The notes beneath the pieces are model-generated. The model saw nothing but the letters and a program-made list of their open reading frames with translations. It searched no databases and was not told the DNA's origin. Position numbers and translations under genes: made by a program. From positions 2,017 through 14,176 of the forward strand of contig DIYE01000128.1 in the NCBI GenBank assembly GCA_002428885.1: a DNA stretch of 12,160 nt, in the 5' to 3' direction. The DNA is from Alphaproteobacteria bacterium UBA6062. GTDB taxonomy: Bacteria > Pseudomonadota > Alphaproteobacteria > Sneathiellales > Sneathiellaceae. Shown one piece after another: positions 1 to 6,703 of this stretch (its first letter is position 1; each line of letters starts with the position of its first letter).

Positions 1-47
1 TTGCGGCTGAGTTCCAGGAAAAACCGGATATCATTCCAGTCAAACAT
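1..47 (-). CDS. LysR-family transcriptional regulator, N-terminal fragment (cut by window edge)
   Basis: Only the first 15 codons lie in the window, reading MFDWNDIRFFLELSR. This is a typical opening of a LysR-type regulator, in which the first helix of the winged helix-turn-helix follows a W-(N/D)-D-(I/L)-R-x-F motif. The start is the ATG whose first base is at 47. A good ribosome binding site, GGAGGT, lies about 6 bases upstream (53-58). The gene diverges from mmsA, and LysR-type proteins commonly control the divergently transcribed neighbour, so it may regulate valine-catabolic mmsAB; that is inference. The family call rests on a very short stretch, and no effector-binding domain is visible. 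Confidence 0.7.
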   Translation of the reverse strand, partial: MFDWNDIRFFLELSR

Positions 48-61
48 GCCGTACCTCCATT

Positions 62-86
62 TGTGTATAAATACACATAGTATGTG
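62..86. promoter_or_regulatory. Two overlapping palindromes, candidate operator between lysR and mmsA
   Basis: Bases 62-77 read TGTGTATAAATACACA, a perfect inverted repeat with 7-base arms and a 2-base spacer. Bases 74-86 read CACATAGTATGTG, a perfect inverted repeat with 6-base arms around one base. The two share CACA. They lie just upstream of the regulator start (47) and 77 bases or more upstream of mmsA (163), where an autorepressing and activating LysR-type protein would bind. Neither palindrome fits the exact T-N11-A LysR consensus, so the binding protein is a guess. I could not assign convincing -35/-10 boxes in the AT-rich stretch 87-140. Confidence 0.5.
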
Positions 87-162
87 CAATCTTATCTAAT
101 TACTTTGCATTTTTACCCATGTAAAGTTAGAGCATCAAAATTCCACGCGGGGAGCGAAACGA

Positions 163-1656
163 ATGACAGAGCAGATCAAACATTATATCGGCGGACAGCT
201 TGTCGCCGGTACTTCAGGCCGGTTCAGCCCGGTCTATAACCCGAGCACTGGTGAGCAGTCCGGCGAAACACCACTGGCTACTGAGGCTGAAGTTGGTAAC
301 GCTATCCAGAACAGTCAGGATGCTTTCCCGGAATGGGCCGCAACCTCGCCGATTACCCGCGCCCGCGTCATGTTCAAATTTAAGGCGCTGGTCGAAGAAA
401 ATATCGACGAACTGGCGGCGCTGCTGTCCAGTGAGCATGGTAAAGTTCATTCCGATGCCAAAGGCTCTATCATCCGCGGTCTGGAAGTTGTTGAATTCGC
501 CTGCGGTATCCCGCATCTTCTGAAAGGTGAGTTTTCCGACAATGTTTCCTCCGGTATCGACATGTATTCCATGCGCAAGCCGCTGGGTGTTGTCGCCGGT
601 ATCACGCCGTTTAACTTCCCGGCTATGGTACCCATGTGGATGTTCGCCGTCGCCATTGCCTGCGGTAATACCTTCGTCCTGAAACCATCCGAAAAAGATC
701 CGTCTCTGCCGGTTCGCCTGGGTGAGTTGATGCTTGAAGCCGGTGCGCCGAAAGGCGTTCTCAATGTTGTCCATGGTGACAAGGTTGCCGTTGATACGCT
801 GCTGGATGATGAGCGGGTCAAAGCCATCAGCTTTGTGGGTTCCACACCGATCGCCAAATATGTCTATTCCCGTGCGGCGGCGGCCGGCAAGCGAGTCCAG
901 GCTATGGGCGGTGCGAAGAACCATATGCTTATCATGCCGGATGCGGATATGGACAAAGCGGCTGATGCCCTCATCGGCGCCGGTTACGGTTCCGCCGGTG
1001 AGCGCTGCATGGCGATCTCTGTCGCGGTTGCTGTTGGTGATGCGGGCGACCAACTGGTCGAGCGCCTTGCACCGCGTGTTCGTGGCCTGAAAGTCGGACC
1101 GAGTGCGGCTGATGGTGATATGGGACCGCTGGTGACAGCCGATCACCTGAACAAGGTGAAGGGTTATGTGGATCTGGGTGTTGAAGAAGGCGCTGACCTG
1201 GTTGTCGACGGTCGTGACTTCAAGATGCAGGGCTACGAAAACGGCTTCTATATGGGCGGTTGCCTGTTTGACAATGTGAAGACCGATATGCGGATCTACA
1301 AGGAAGAGATCTTCGGCCCGGTTCTGTCCGTTGTTCGTGCTGATGATTTCAATCAGGCAATTGATATGGTCGACAAGCATGAGTTCGGTAACGGCACCTC
1401 CATCTTCACCCGTAACGGTGATGTGGCCCGCGCTTTCTCCAACAATGTTGAGGTTGGCATGGTCGGTGTAAACGTTCCGATTCCGGTTCCGCTGGCATTC
1501 CACAGCTTCGGTGGCTGGAAAGCATCTGCCTTTGGCGATCACAACCAGCACGGACCGGAAGGCGTTCGCTTCTATACCAAAGTGAAAACCGTGACATCCC
1601 GCTGGCCCGATTCCATCAAGGCCGGTGCGGAATTCGTCATGCCAACTCATAAATAA
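163..1656 (+). CDS. mmsA: Methylmalonate-semialdehyde dehydrogenase (CoA-acylating)
   Basis: This enzyme converts methylmalonate semialdehyde (and malonate semialdehyde) plus CoA and NAD+ to propionyl-CoA (or acetyl-CoA), CO2 and NADH, a late step of valine and inositol breakdown in the cytoplasm. The 497-residue protein has the family's full length and aldehyde dehydrogenase fold. Visible landmarks are the oxyanion Asn in ITPFNFPAMVP (N151), the NAD-binding Lys in LKPSEKDP (K174), the FVGSTPIAKYVY Rossmann segment (about 224-235), the catalytic Cys in GSAGERCMAIS (C282), and EEIFGPV near 380. Ordinary aldehyde dehydrogenases have a general-base Glu in an ELGG motif; here it reads QAMGG (246-250). 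Loss of that Glu is characteristic of the CoA-dependent methylmalonate-semialdehyde subgroup. The start is set by GGGGAG at 149-154, 8 bases upstream. It is followed by mmsB 63 bases downstream, and the pairing supports the call. Confidence 0.96.
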   Translation: MTEQIKHYIGGQLVAGTSGRFSPVYNPSTGEQSGETPLATEAEVGNAIQNSQDAFPEWAATSPITRARVMFKFKALVEENIDELAALLSSEHGKVHSDAKGSIIRGLEVVEFACGIPHLLKGEFSDNVSSGIDMYSMRKPLGVVAGITPFNFPAMVPMWMFAVAIACGNTFVLKPSEKDPSLPVRLGELMLEAGAPKGVLNVVHGDKVAVDTLLDDERVKAISFVGSTPIAKYVYSRAAAAGKRVQAMGGAKNHMLIMPDADMDKAADALIGAGYGSAGERCMAISVAVAVGDAGDQLVERLAPRVRGLKVGPSAADGDMGPLVTADHLNKVKGYVDLGVEEGADLVVDGRDFKMQGYENGFYMGGCLFDNVKTDMRIYKEEIFGPVLSVVRADDFNQAIDMVDKHEFGNGTSIFTRNGDVARAFSNNVEVGMVGVNVPIPVPLAFHSFGGWKASAFGDHNQHGPEGVRFYTKVKTVTSRWPDSIKAGAEFVMPTHK

Positions 1657-1677
1657 TCATCAACAGACGATCAGCAG

Positions 1678-1700
1678 CGCCCCGGTTTTCCGGGGCGTTT
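1678..1700 (+). terminator. Hairpin with short T run between mmsA and mmsB
   Basis: CGCCCCGG (1678-1685) pairs perfectly with CCGGGGCG (1690-1697) around a TTTT loop, and TTT follows. This is an 8-bp, GC-rich stem with only a short U tract, so termination may be partial. It sits in the 63-base gap between mmsA and mmsB. It could reduce mmsB expression relative to mmsA, or act as an mRNA 3'-end stabiliser after processing. mmsB keeps its own strong ribosome binding site just downstream (1708-1715). Confidence 0.6.
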
Positions 1701-1719
1701 GCCCATCGGGGAGAGATAA

Positions 1720-2607
1720 ATGGCTAAAATCGGATTTATCGGTGTCGGGAATATGGGGGGGCCCATGGCCCTCAACCTTTTGAAAGCAGGACATTCCGTC
1801 AAGGTTTTCGATCTGTCGGAAGCAGCGGTGCAAACATGCGTTGATGCGGGCGGTGAAGCCGCACCGAGCGCCAATGACGCCGCGACAGGTGTTAATATCG
1901 TTGTGAGCATGTTGCCCAAGGGGGATCATGTGCGTGGCGTCTATCTGGGTGATAATGGCGCAATTGCTGCGGCCAGCGAAGGAACCCTGTTCATTGATTG
2001 CTCCACGATTGACGTGGCGACGGCGCGTGAAGTGTCAGCGGCAGCCTCTGCGGCTGGTATGATGATGGTTGATGCACCGGTCAGCGGCGGTGTCGGCGGT
2101 GCAGTTGCCGGAACTCTGACCTTTATGGTTGGCGGTCCTGCCGGTGCTTTTGAAGCGGCGAAACCGGTTCTCGAGGTTATGGGACAGAATATTGTCCATA
2201 CAGGCGCGTCCGGTAACGGTCAGGCGGCCAAGATCTGCAATAACATGATCCTTGGCATTTCCATGATCGCCGTGTCGGAAGCCTTTGTGCTAGGTGAAAA
2301 GCTGGGTCTGGAGCATCAGACCCTGTTTGATATCGCATCAACGGCGTCCGGTCAGTGCTGGTCCCTTACCAGCTATTGCCCGGTTCCGGGACCTGTTCCG
2401 GCTTCGCCCGCCAATAACGACTATAAGCCGGGCTTCTCCGCGCAGAATATGCTTAAAGACCTGATGCTGTCCCAGGAGGCGGCAGACGGATTTGATGCGT
2501 CCACCGCGCTTGGTAAAGCTGCGACGGATCTTTATCAGAGCTATGTTTCCGGCGATGGAGAAGCAGCAGATTTCTCCGGTATTATCAATATGATCCGCAA
2601 AAACTGA
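1720..2607 (+). CDS. mmsB: 3-hydroxyisobutyrate dehydrogenase
   Basis: This cytoplasmic beta-hydroxyacid dehydrogenase oxidises (S)-3-hydroxyisobutyrate to methylmalonate semialdehyde with NAD+, producing the substrate of MmsA in valine catabolism. The 295-residue length is typical. The N-terminal Rossmann motif GFIGVGNMGGPMA is at 5-17, and the FDLSE segment follows the second strand. The substrate-binding DAPVSGGVGGA is at 118-128, and the catalytic Lys lies in GNGQAAKICNNM (K171, with N175). A C-terminal DYKPGFSAQNMLKDL helix completes the family pattern. The start is supported by GGGGAGAG at 1708-1715. Other beta-hydroxyacid dehydrogenases (tartronate semialdehyde reductase, glyoxylate reductase) share these motifs, but adjacency to mmsA makes the hydroxyisobutyrate activity by far the best choice. 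The stop lies 26 bases before a strong intrinsic terminator. Confidence 0.94.
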   Translation: MAKIGFIGVGNMGGPMALNLLKAGHSVKVFDLSEAAVQTCVDAGGEAAPSANDAATGVNIVVSMLPKGDHVRGVYLGDNGAIAAASEGTLFIDCSTIDVATAREVSAAASAAGMMMVDAPVSGGVGGAVAGTLTFMVGGPAGAFEAAKPVLEVMGQNIVHTGASGNGQAAKICNNMILGISMIAVSEAFVLGEKLGLEHQTLFDIASTASGQCWSLTSYCPVPGPVPASPANNDYKPGFSAQNMLKDLMLSQEAADGFDASTALGKAATDLYQSYVSGDGEAADFSGIINMIRKN

Positions 2608-2633
2608 CGTCTGTCTGAAAGTGTAAATTCAAA

Positions 2634-2669
2634 GCCCGGAAAAGTGTTTTCTTTTCCGGGCATTTTTTT
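2634..2669 (+). terminator. Rho-independent terminator of the mmsAB unit
   Basis: GCCCGGAAAAG (2634-2644) and CTTTTCCGGGC (2651-2661) form a perfect 11-bp stem with a TGTTTT loop, followed by an A and seven T's (2663-2669). It begins 26 bases after the mmsB stop codon. This is a classical strong plus-strand terminator. It separates mmsAB from the following RidA-family gene, which must therefore have its own promoter. Confidence 0.93.
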
Positions 2670-2743
2670 CGCATTTTTCTCTAACGAAATTGTGATGACA
2701 GGTACATTCTATTCTTCTAACTGATTGACGAAAATCCTCTTTT

Positions 2744-2768
2744 CTGGTTTTACCCGTTTGTAAACCAG
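2744..2768. promoter_or_regulatory. Inverted repeat just upstream of the RidA-family gene
   Basis: CTGGTTT (2744-2750) and AAACCAG (2762-2768) are perfect 7-base arms. If one T is bulged, pairing extends inward by A-T and C-G to a 9-bp stem with a CCGTTT loop. No T run follows, so it is not an intrinsic terminator. It ends 12 bases before the AGGGGAAG ribosome binding site (2781-2788). A TTGACG hexamer at 2725-2730 could be a -35 box, but I see no good -10 at the right distance. It may be an operator or a 5'-leader hairpin. Confidence 0.35.
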
Positions 2769-2791
2769 CTATTTCAGAAAAGGGGAAGATC

Positions 2792-3166
2792 ATGGTCAAA
2801 CATCTGACATCCGGTTCCACATTCGAGCAGGATTTCGCCTATTCCCGGGCGGTGATTGACGAGCATTATGTCTTTGTATCCGGTACCACCGGTGTTGATT
2901 ATTCTACAATGACGCTGCCGGAAAGTATTGAGGAGCAGGTGGAGCAGTGTTTTAAAAATATCCAGGCGGCGCTGGAAGAAGCAGGCTCTTCCCTCGACAA
3001 TGTGGTGCGGGTTCATTATCTGCTGCCGGAGCGTGAAGATTTTCAGGCGTGTCAGCCGGCTATCCGTAAGGCCTTTGAAAAAGCGCGTCCTGCTGCGACC
3101 ATGTTTGTTGCCGGTCTCTTGGATCCCAACATGAAAATCGAGATTGAGGTGACGGCAAAGCGCTGA
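2792..3166 (+). CDS. RidA/YjgF/YER057c/UK114-family protein (lacks the canonical arginine)
   Basis: RidA-family proteins are small trimeric cytoplasmic proteins; the archetype hydrolyses reactive enamine/imine intermediates such as 2-aminoacrylate. This 124-residue protein has the usual length and typical segments: VFVSGTTGVDY (27-37), the helix EQCFKNIQAALEEAGSSLDNVVRV (about 51-74) and the C-terminal MKIEIEVTAKR. In active imine deaminases the motif near residue 100 is P-A-R-S/T, and its Arg is essential. Here it reads RPAATMF (99-105), so the Arg position is Ala102. This resembles the Rid subgroups without that residue, so deaminase activity should not be assumed. The start follows AGGGGAAG (2781-2788). 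It lies after the mmsAB terminator and is convergent with the next gene, 2 bases away. Confidence 0.9.
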   Translation: MVKHLTSGSTFEQDFAYSRAVIDEHYVFVSGTTGVDYSTMTLPESIEEQVEQCFKNIQAALEEAGSSLDNVVRVHYLLPEREDFQACQPAIRKAFEKARPAATMFVAGLLDPNMKIEIEVTAKR

Positions 3167-3168
3167 TC

Positions 3169-3612
3169 CTAAGAGGGTGACATCCTTGCGATCGTCTGCT
3201 CAGCCTGCCGCAGGGTTTCCTGCGGCAGAAGTTTTTGTTCCTGTAACCAGTCGGTTGCGGAGGCCAGGTCCGGAAAAATACCGCCGTCCACACCGAAAAC
3301 ACTTTTTACCGAAGCGCGGTTCGAGAGCTCGAAGTCAGCATCCGGTATGACCATCAGCATAGCGGAAACCTGGTTTTGTATCTGTTTCGCTGCCCCCGAC
3401 TGAAGCCAGTGTTTGGTGGCCTGTGCGATACCTGCCGCTTGTTTGAGGGAGGCACTGTCCCGATAAACCCGCAGGGCAATAAATTCCTCCCCGTGGGAAA
3501 ACCAGCTATCCCAAATAGCCATCATGTCTCTGTGCTGCTCAAGGCTTTGTTCGCCTTTTAGAGACAGAATGCACAATGGCCACAGAGAATGATCGGAATA
3601 AAGTTCTGACAT
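3169..3612 (-). CDS. Unrecognised small soluble protein downstream of the TonB-dependent receptor
   Basis: I do not recognise this 147-residue protein. It has no signal peptide or membrane segment and only one cysteine (C14). It opens with MSELYSDHSLWPLCILSLKG. The middle is a long, probably helical stretch (about 52-75, ASLKQAAGIAQATKHWLQSG). An isolated hydrophobic strand AMLMVIPD (about 84-91) and the segment GIFPDLASATDWLQEQ (about 111-126) follow. The strand/helix alternation and closing W-L helix are loosely like SpoIIAA/STAS-type small domains, but this is only an impression. It starts 6 bases after the receptor stop codon on the same strand, with no clear ribosome binding site of its own, so it is probably co-transcribed and translationally coupled to the receptor. 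Its 3' end contains the terminator of the opposite gene. Confidence 0.7.
   Translation of the reverse strand: MSELYSDHSLWPLCILSLKGEQSLEQHRDMMAIWDSWFSHGEEFIALRVYRDSASLKQAAGIAQATKHWLQSGAAKQIQNQVSAMLMVIPDADFELSNRASVKSVFGVDGGIFPDLASATDWLQEQKLLPQETLRQAEQTIARMSPS
3205..3236 (+). terminator. Intrinsic terminator for the RidA-family gene, inside the opposite gene's coding end
   Basis: CTGCCGCAGG (3205-3214) pairs perfectly with CCTGCGGCAG (3219-3228) around a GTTT loop. AAG and five T's (3232-3236) follow. The T run is on the plus-strand 3' side only, so it should stop plus-strand transcripts reading out of the RidA-family gene, whose stop is 38 bases upstream. The whole structure is coding sequence of the convergent minus-strand gene (3169-3612). 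On that strand no T run follows the stem. Confidence 0.75.
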
Positions 3613-3618
3613 AACGCT

Positions 3619-5682
3619 CTAGAATTCTATTCCAGTGCCGATCCGGAAGGTCAGCGGCTGCAACAGAACGGCCGTATCATCTGCGGTTGTTGCACCTGGA
3701 TAGAAGGCGACGGCCGAATCCGAATTGAACAGGTTTTTAACCTCGCCAAAGACACGGATATTGTTGAACTGATAACTGACATGGGCATCTGCGACGATGT
3801 AAGGATCTACCTTACCACGAGGCCGGTTGTTGATATCGGTGAAGTAACCATCCGAGTACCGGGCGGAAAAGCTGGTTTTAAACCCACCATACTGCCAGGT
3901 GAAACCGGCATTACCGGTAAGGCTGGGTGCGCCAAACAGCTCATTTCCTTCAACGCCTGATGCGGGATAATCGGTGATGTCGGTTTTAAGCAGGCCGATA
4001 TTGCCGAACAGATTGAGATTTTCCGTCAGATCAAAGGAGGCTCCAAGCTCTGCGCCGTAAGTGGTGACGGCATCCGCATTTCGGACAACGAAGGCTTCGT
4101 CTCTTGTATCAAGAGGCGTCAGGTCGAACGGCAACTGCATATCCTTGTAGCGGGAGAAAAACACATTCTGGGTCAGTTGAAGCCGGCCGTTCATGAGTTT
4201 CTGACGGCCATAGACCTCGTAATTCCAGACGGTTTCTTCGTCATACTGATAATGGATAACCGGGAAGGGAACGGGCGTACCCACGGAAATACCCCCACCG
4301 CCGGCGTTATAACCTTTGGAAATGTGAAATCCGTAGCTTTGCCGGCGGGATGGCTGCCAGTTCAGCCCGAATTTGGGAAGGAAAGCCCTGAAAGAGCGGT
4401 CACTGTCGATGGTGGCGACGGCACCGGCAGCATCGCCACCATTTCTGCGATGCCGTTCATATTCATAGCGGGCTCCCAGCGAGACATCCACACTGTCGGT
4501 AACCGGAATAACCGCTTCACCATAGAGCGCATAGGTATCGACCTTATCGTCAAAATTCTGCAGGGCGACGAATTCGATAAATTCATCCTGCCGGGATTTG
4601 TACAGATGGGCACCTACAAGGATGTCCACGCCGTTATCGGCGGAATAGCGGACGCGGGGGTCAACGGAAAGTTCCAGCGTATCGATACCGGCATTGGAAC
4701 TGCCGGGCGATGTCTTCCGGTCGAATTTAAAATCCGTGAAGGACGTATCCAGCTCAAGGCGCCAGTGGTCATCTAGATCCACTTCAAATTCACCGCTGAT
4801 GCTGGTTGTGGAGGGCTTGTGAACCGGTTGCTGGGGGAAATTTGAATATCGATTGTCAAAAGGGCGCACGATAATTTCACCCTGCGGCCCTTCATAGCTG
4901 GAATGGGCCACCGTCAGGCGCAGGGTTGAATCCTCTCCGATATTCGGATGGGCGAGGATTTTGCCGCGTACATTGATAGATTCGATATCGCCGGGATTGC
5001 TGGCGCCGGGGAAGGGCTCATACCCGACCGCTGATTCAGAGGATTGCCACTCTCCGGCAATCCTTACGGCAAGAAGATCTTCGGCAATGGGCAGGTTGAC
5101 CATACCGGCAAACTGACGGCCCTGATAATTGCCGACCGAAGCTTCAAGCGCTCCGGAATAATCAAAGGTCGGATCCTTTGTTTTGATGACGACTGTGCCG
5201 GCCACGGCATTCCGGCCCACCAGGGTGCTTTGCGGACCGCGCAGAACTTCCACGCTTTCCACATCCCAAAGGCCGGCATTCCCAAAGACAAGCTCGTTAT
5301 AGCCGGCAGGGCGGCCGTCGATACGCAGGCCCAGGCGTGCCCGGCTTCCGGCAAAGAAGGCGTTGGCATTTTCGGCCGGGCCCGTGCCGTCAACACCCCG
5401 GATGGTCGGGGCTTTCGCGGCGCCGGTCGGTACCATGACATTGACGGTATCTTCCAGGATATCCCGGACATTATCCAGGGCAGGGCGGTTTTCCAGATCT
5501 TCTTCATCAAGACGTTCTGCACTCGTGCCGGTATCGAGCCAGTCACGCCCAATAATCTCGCCCGAGACTATGATCGGTTCCAGCGTGACGATATCCGGCT
5601 TTTCCTGTGCGATCGCCGGTGAAACTGTAGAGAGCAGGAGCGTAAGAAGAGAAACACGACGTTGAACTTTACTTTGTACCAT
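3619..5682 (-). CDS. TonB-dependent outer-membrane receptor
   Basis: This is a TonB-dependent receptor: an outer-membrane 22-stranded barrel with an N-terminal plug that imports a scarce ligand using the TonB-ExbB-ExbD system. The 687-residue precursor begins with a signal peptide (basic MVQSKVQRR, then a hydrophobic core, probable cleavage after SPAIA at residue 25). A TonB-box-like IVTLEPIIVSGE follows at about 31-42. The plug covers roughly 55-180 and includes APTIRGVDG and the signature VEVLRGPQSTLVGRNAVAG (about 144-162). The barrel runs to a C-terminal Phe (RIGTGIEF), the usual outer-membrane assembly signal. The start has GAGGAAAC immediately upstream. The ligand cannot be read from the sequence. 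A divergent AraC-family regulator suggests substrate-induced control, as in several siderophore and nutrient receptor loci. No Fur-box-like sequence was seen in the promoter region. Confidence 0.93.
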   Translation of the reverse strand: MVQSKVQRRVSLLTLLLSTVSPAIAQEKPDIVTLEPIIVSGEIIGRDWLDTGTSAERLDEEDLENRPALDNVRDILEDTVNVMVPTGAAKAPTIRGVDGTGPAENANAFFAGSRARLGLRIDGRPAGYNELVFGNAGLWDVESVEVLRGPQSTLVGRNAVAGTVVIKTKDPTFDYSGALEASVGNYQGRQFAGMVNLPIAEDLLAVRIAGEWQSSESAVGYEPFPGASNPGDIESINVRGKILAHPNIGEDSTLRLTVAHSSYEGPQGEIIVRPFDNRYSNFPQQPVHKPSTTSISGEFEVDLDDHWRLELDTSFTDFKFDRKTSPGSSNAGIDTLELSVDPRVRYSADNGVDILVGAHLYKSRQDEFIEFVALQNFDDKVDTYALYGEAVIPVTDSVDVSLGARYEYERHRRNGGDAAGAVATIDSDRSFRAFLPKFGLNWQPSRRQSYGFHISKGYNAGGGGISVGTPVPFPVIHYQYDEETVWNYEVYGRQKLMNGRLQLTQNVFFSRYKDMQLPFDLTPLDTRDEAFVVRNADAVTTYGAELGASFDLTENLNLFGNIGLLKTDITDYPASGVEGNELFGAPSLTGNAGFTWQYGGFKTSFSARYSDGYFTDINNRPRGKVDPYIVADAHVSYQFNNIRVFGEVKNLFNSDSAVAFYPGATTADDTAVLLQPLTFRIGTGIEF

Positions 5683-5824
5683 TGTTTCCTCATGACATAA
5701 TAAAATGCTTATTGACTACCTATCCTCAAGCTCACTATGACTTTCTCGTATTCGGTGATGCTCTGTCCACTCCGGTTCAGACATCTCTGCTCCAATAAGG
5801 GGCGTCAGGCACGGATTTTTTTGT

Positions 5825-6703
5825 ATGAAGCACTTTCGGTCTCAGGACGCACGAAACAGATTTGAAAAAAGGCTGATGAATCGGGCCATTGGTTCTTATG
5901 AACTGGTCTCCAATCAGGATGAGAGTATCCTTGCCGTAACGTCCAAACTCGAAGCCATGGAAAACGAGTTCGAGATTTCTCCGCGTCTGATGATCACTTT
6001 GTCCCTGAAAAAGGCGGGCCGGCTTTTGCGGACCGGAGATTGGGGGAAGGTGGATGGTATTTTGGAGCCTGGCACGATTGCTCTTGCGCTTCCCTATACA
6101 AAAGCCGAGGGATTTTCGCCCGAGGCAGAGATGCTGGGCATTGCCATTGATGCGGAAAAAGTGGAAGCGATCCTTGCCGATTCCGGTGGTATCGACGCCC
6201 TACATCCCGCTGCTTCCAGTCTCACGAAAGATTCGCTTATTGAGTCTGTTATGATCGCTTTATGGCGGGATGCGCAAACTCATGGCCTGTCCTCGGCCTT
6301 CTTTGACCAGGGGATTGATCTGATCCTGAAAAGACTGACGAAAGTCGAGGTACAGGAAAAATCCTTCAGATCCGTTGGCCGGTTTAGTGAAGGTCAGCTT
6401 CAAAGGGCTTTGGATCTGATTGAAAGCCGCATCGGAATGGACCTCAGTGTTGATGAAATTGCCCGTGAACTGGACCGTGATCCAAGGAGCGTTACCCGTG
6501 CCTTTAAGGCGGCAACCGGTTATGCGCCCTATGAATATCTGACCCACCGGCGGATGGAACGGGCAAAACAGCTCCTGTCCGGTCGCCTGACGATCCTCGA
6601 GATCGCTCTGGATGTCGGTTATACTAATCCCTCCAAATTTGCAGCGGCTTTTCGAAAATTCAATGGCTGTTCACCTTCCGAATGGCGCCGCCGTCTGAGC
6701 TAG
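5825..6703 (+). CDS. AraC/XylS-family transcriptional regulator
   Basis: This 292-residue protein has a poorly conserved N-terminal sensing region (about 1-185). Its C-terminal AraC-type DNA-binding domain has two helix-turn-helix motifs. The first lies in LSVDEIARELDRDPRSVTRAF (about 197-217). The second lies in TILEIALDVGYTNPSKFAAAFRKFNGCSPSEWR (about 256-288), which carries the characteristic A-x-x-V-G-Y and F-x-x-x-F-R-K-x-x-G-x-S-P signature. It diverges from the TonB-dependent receptor across 142 bases, so it probably controls that gene in response to the imported ligand; this is inference. The ATG at 5825 has a weak ribosome binding site (a T7 run directly upstream; AAGGGG is 22 bases away). 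Met18 is a possible alternative start but also lacks a well-spaced site. The stop overlaps that of the convergent HAD gene. Confidence 0.92.
   Translation: MKHFRSQDARNRFEKRLMNRAIGSYELVSNQDESILAVTSKLEAMENEFEISPRLMITLSLKKAGRLLRTGDWGKVDGILEPGTIALALPYTKAEGFSPEAEMLGIAIDAEKVEAILADSGGIDALHPAASSLTKDSLIESVMIALWRDAQTHGLSSAFFDQGIDLILKRLTKVEVQEKSFRSVGRFSEGQLQRALDLIESRIGMDLSVDEIARELDRDPRSVTRAFKAATGYAPYEYLTHRRMERAKQLLSGRLTILEIALDVGYTNPSKFAAAFRKFNGCSPSEWRRRLS

Noticed and set aside
62..86. A canonical LysR T-N11-A box
   Set aside because: The symmetric T/A pairs in both palindromes have spacings other than 11, so the exact consensus is not met, although the palindromes themselves are real.
214..1650. A 478-codon open frame on the minus strand opposite mmsA
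   Set aside because: It overlaps a certain full-length enzyme gene, its protein shows no recognisable domain, and it has no ribosome binding site. Long antisense open frames are common opposite GC-biased codons.
4177..4776. A 199-codon plus-strand open frame inside the TonB-dependent receptor gene (also 5044-5622)
   Set aside because: Antisense to well-supported receptor coding sequence, with no domain, signal or ribosome binding site. Treated as a shadow frame.
5683..5824. A Fur box, or AraC direct repeats, between the receptor and AraC genes
   Set aside because: No GATAATGATTATC-like sequence is present. Two TGACT copies 25 bases apart share too few further bases to call a repeat, and AATAA/TTATT arms are only 5 bases.
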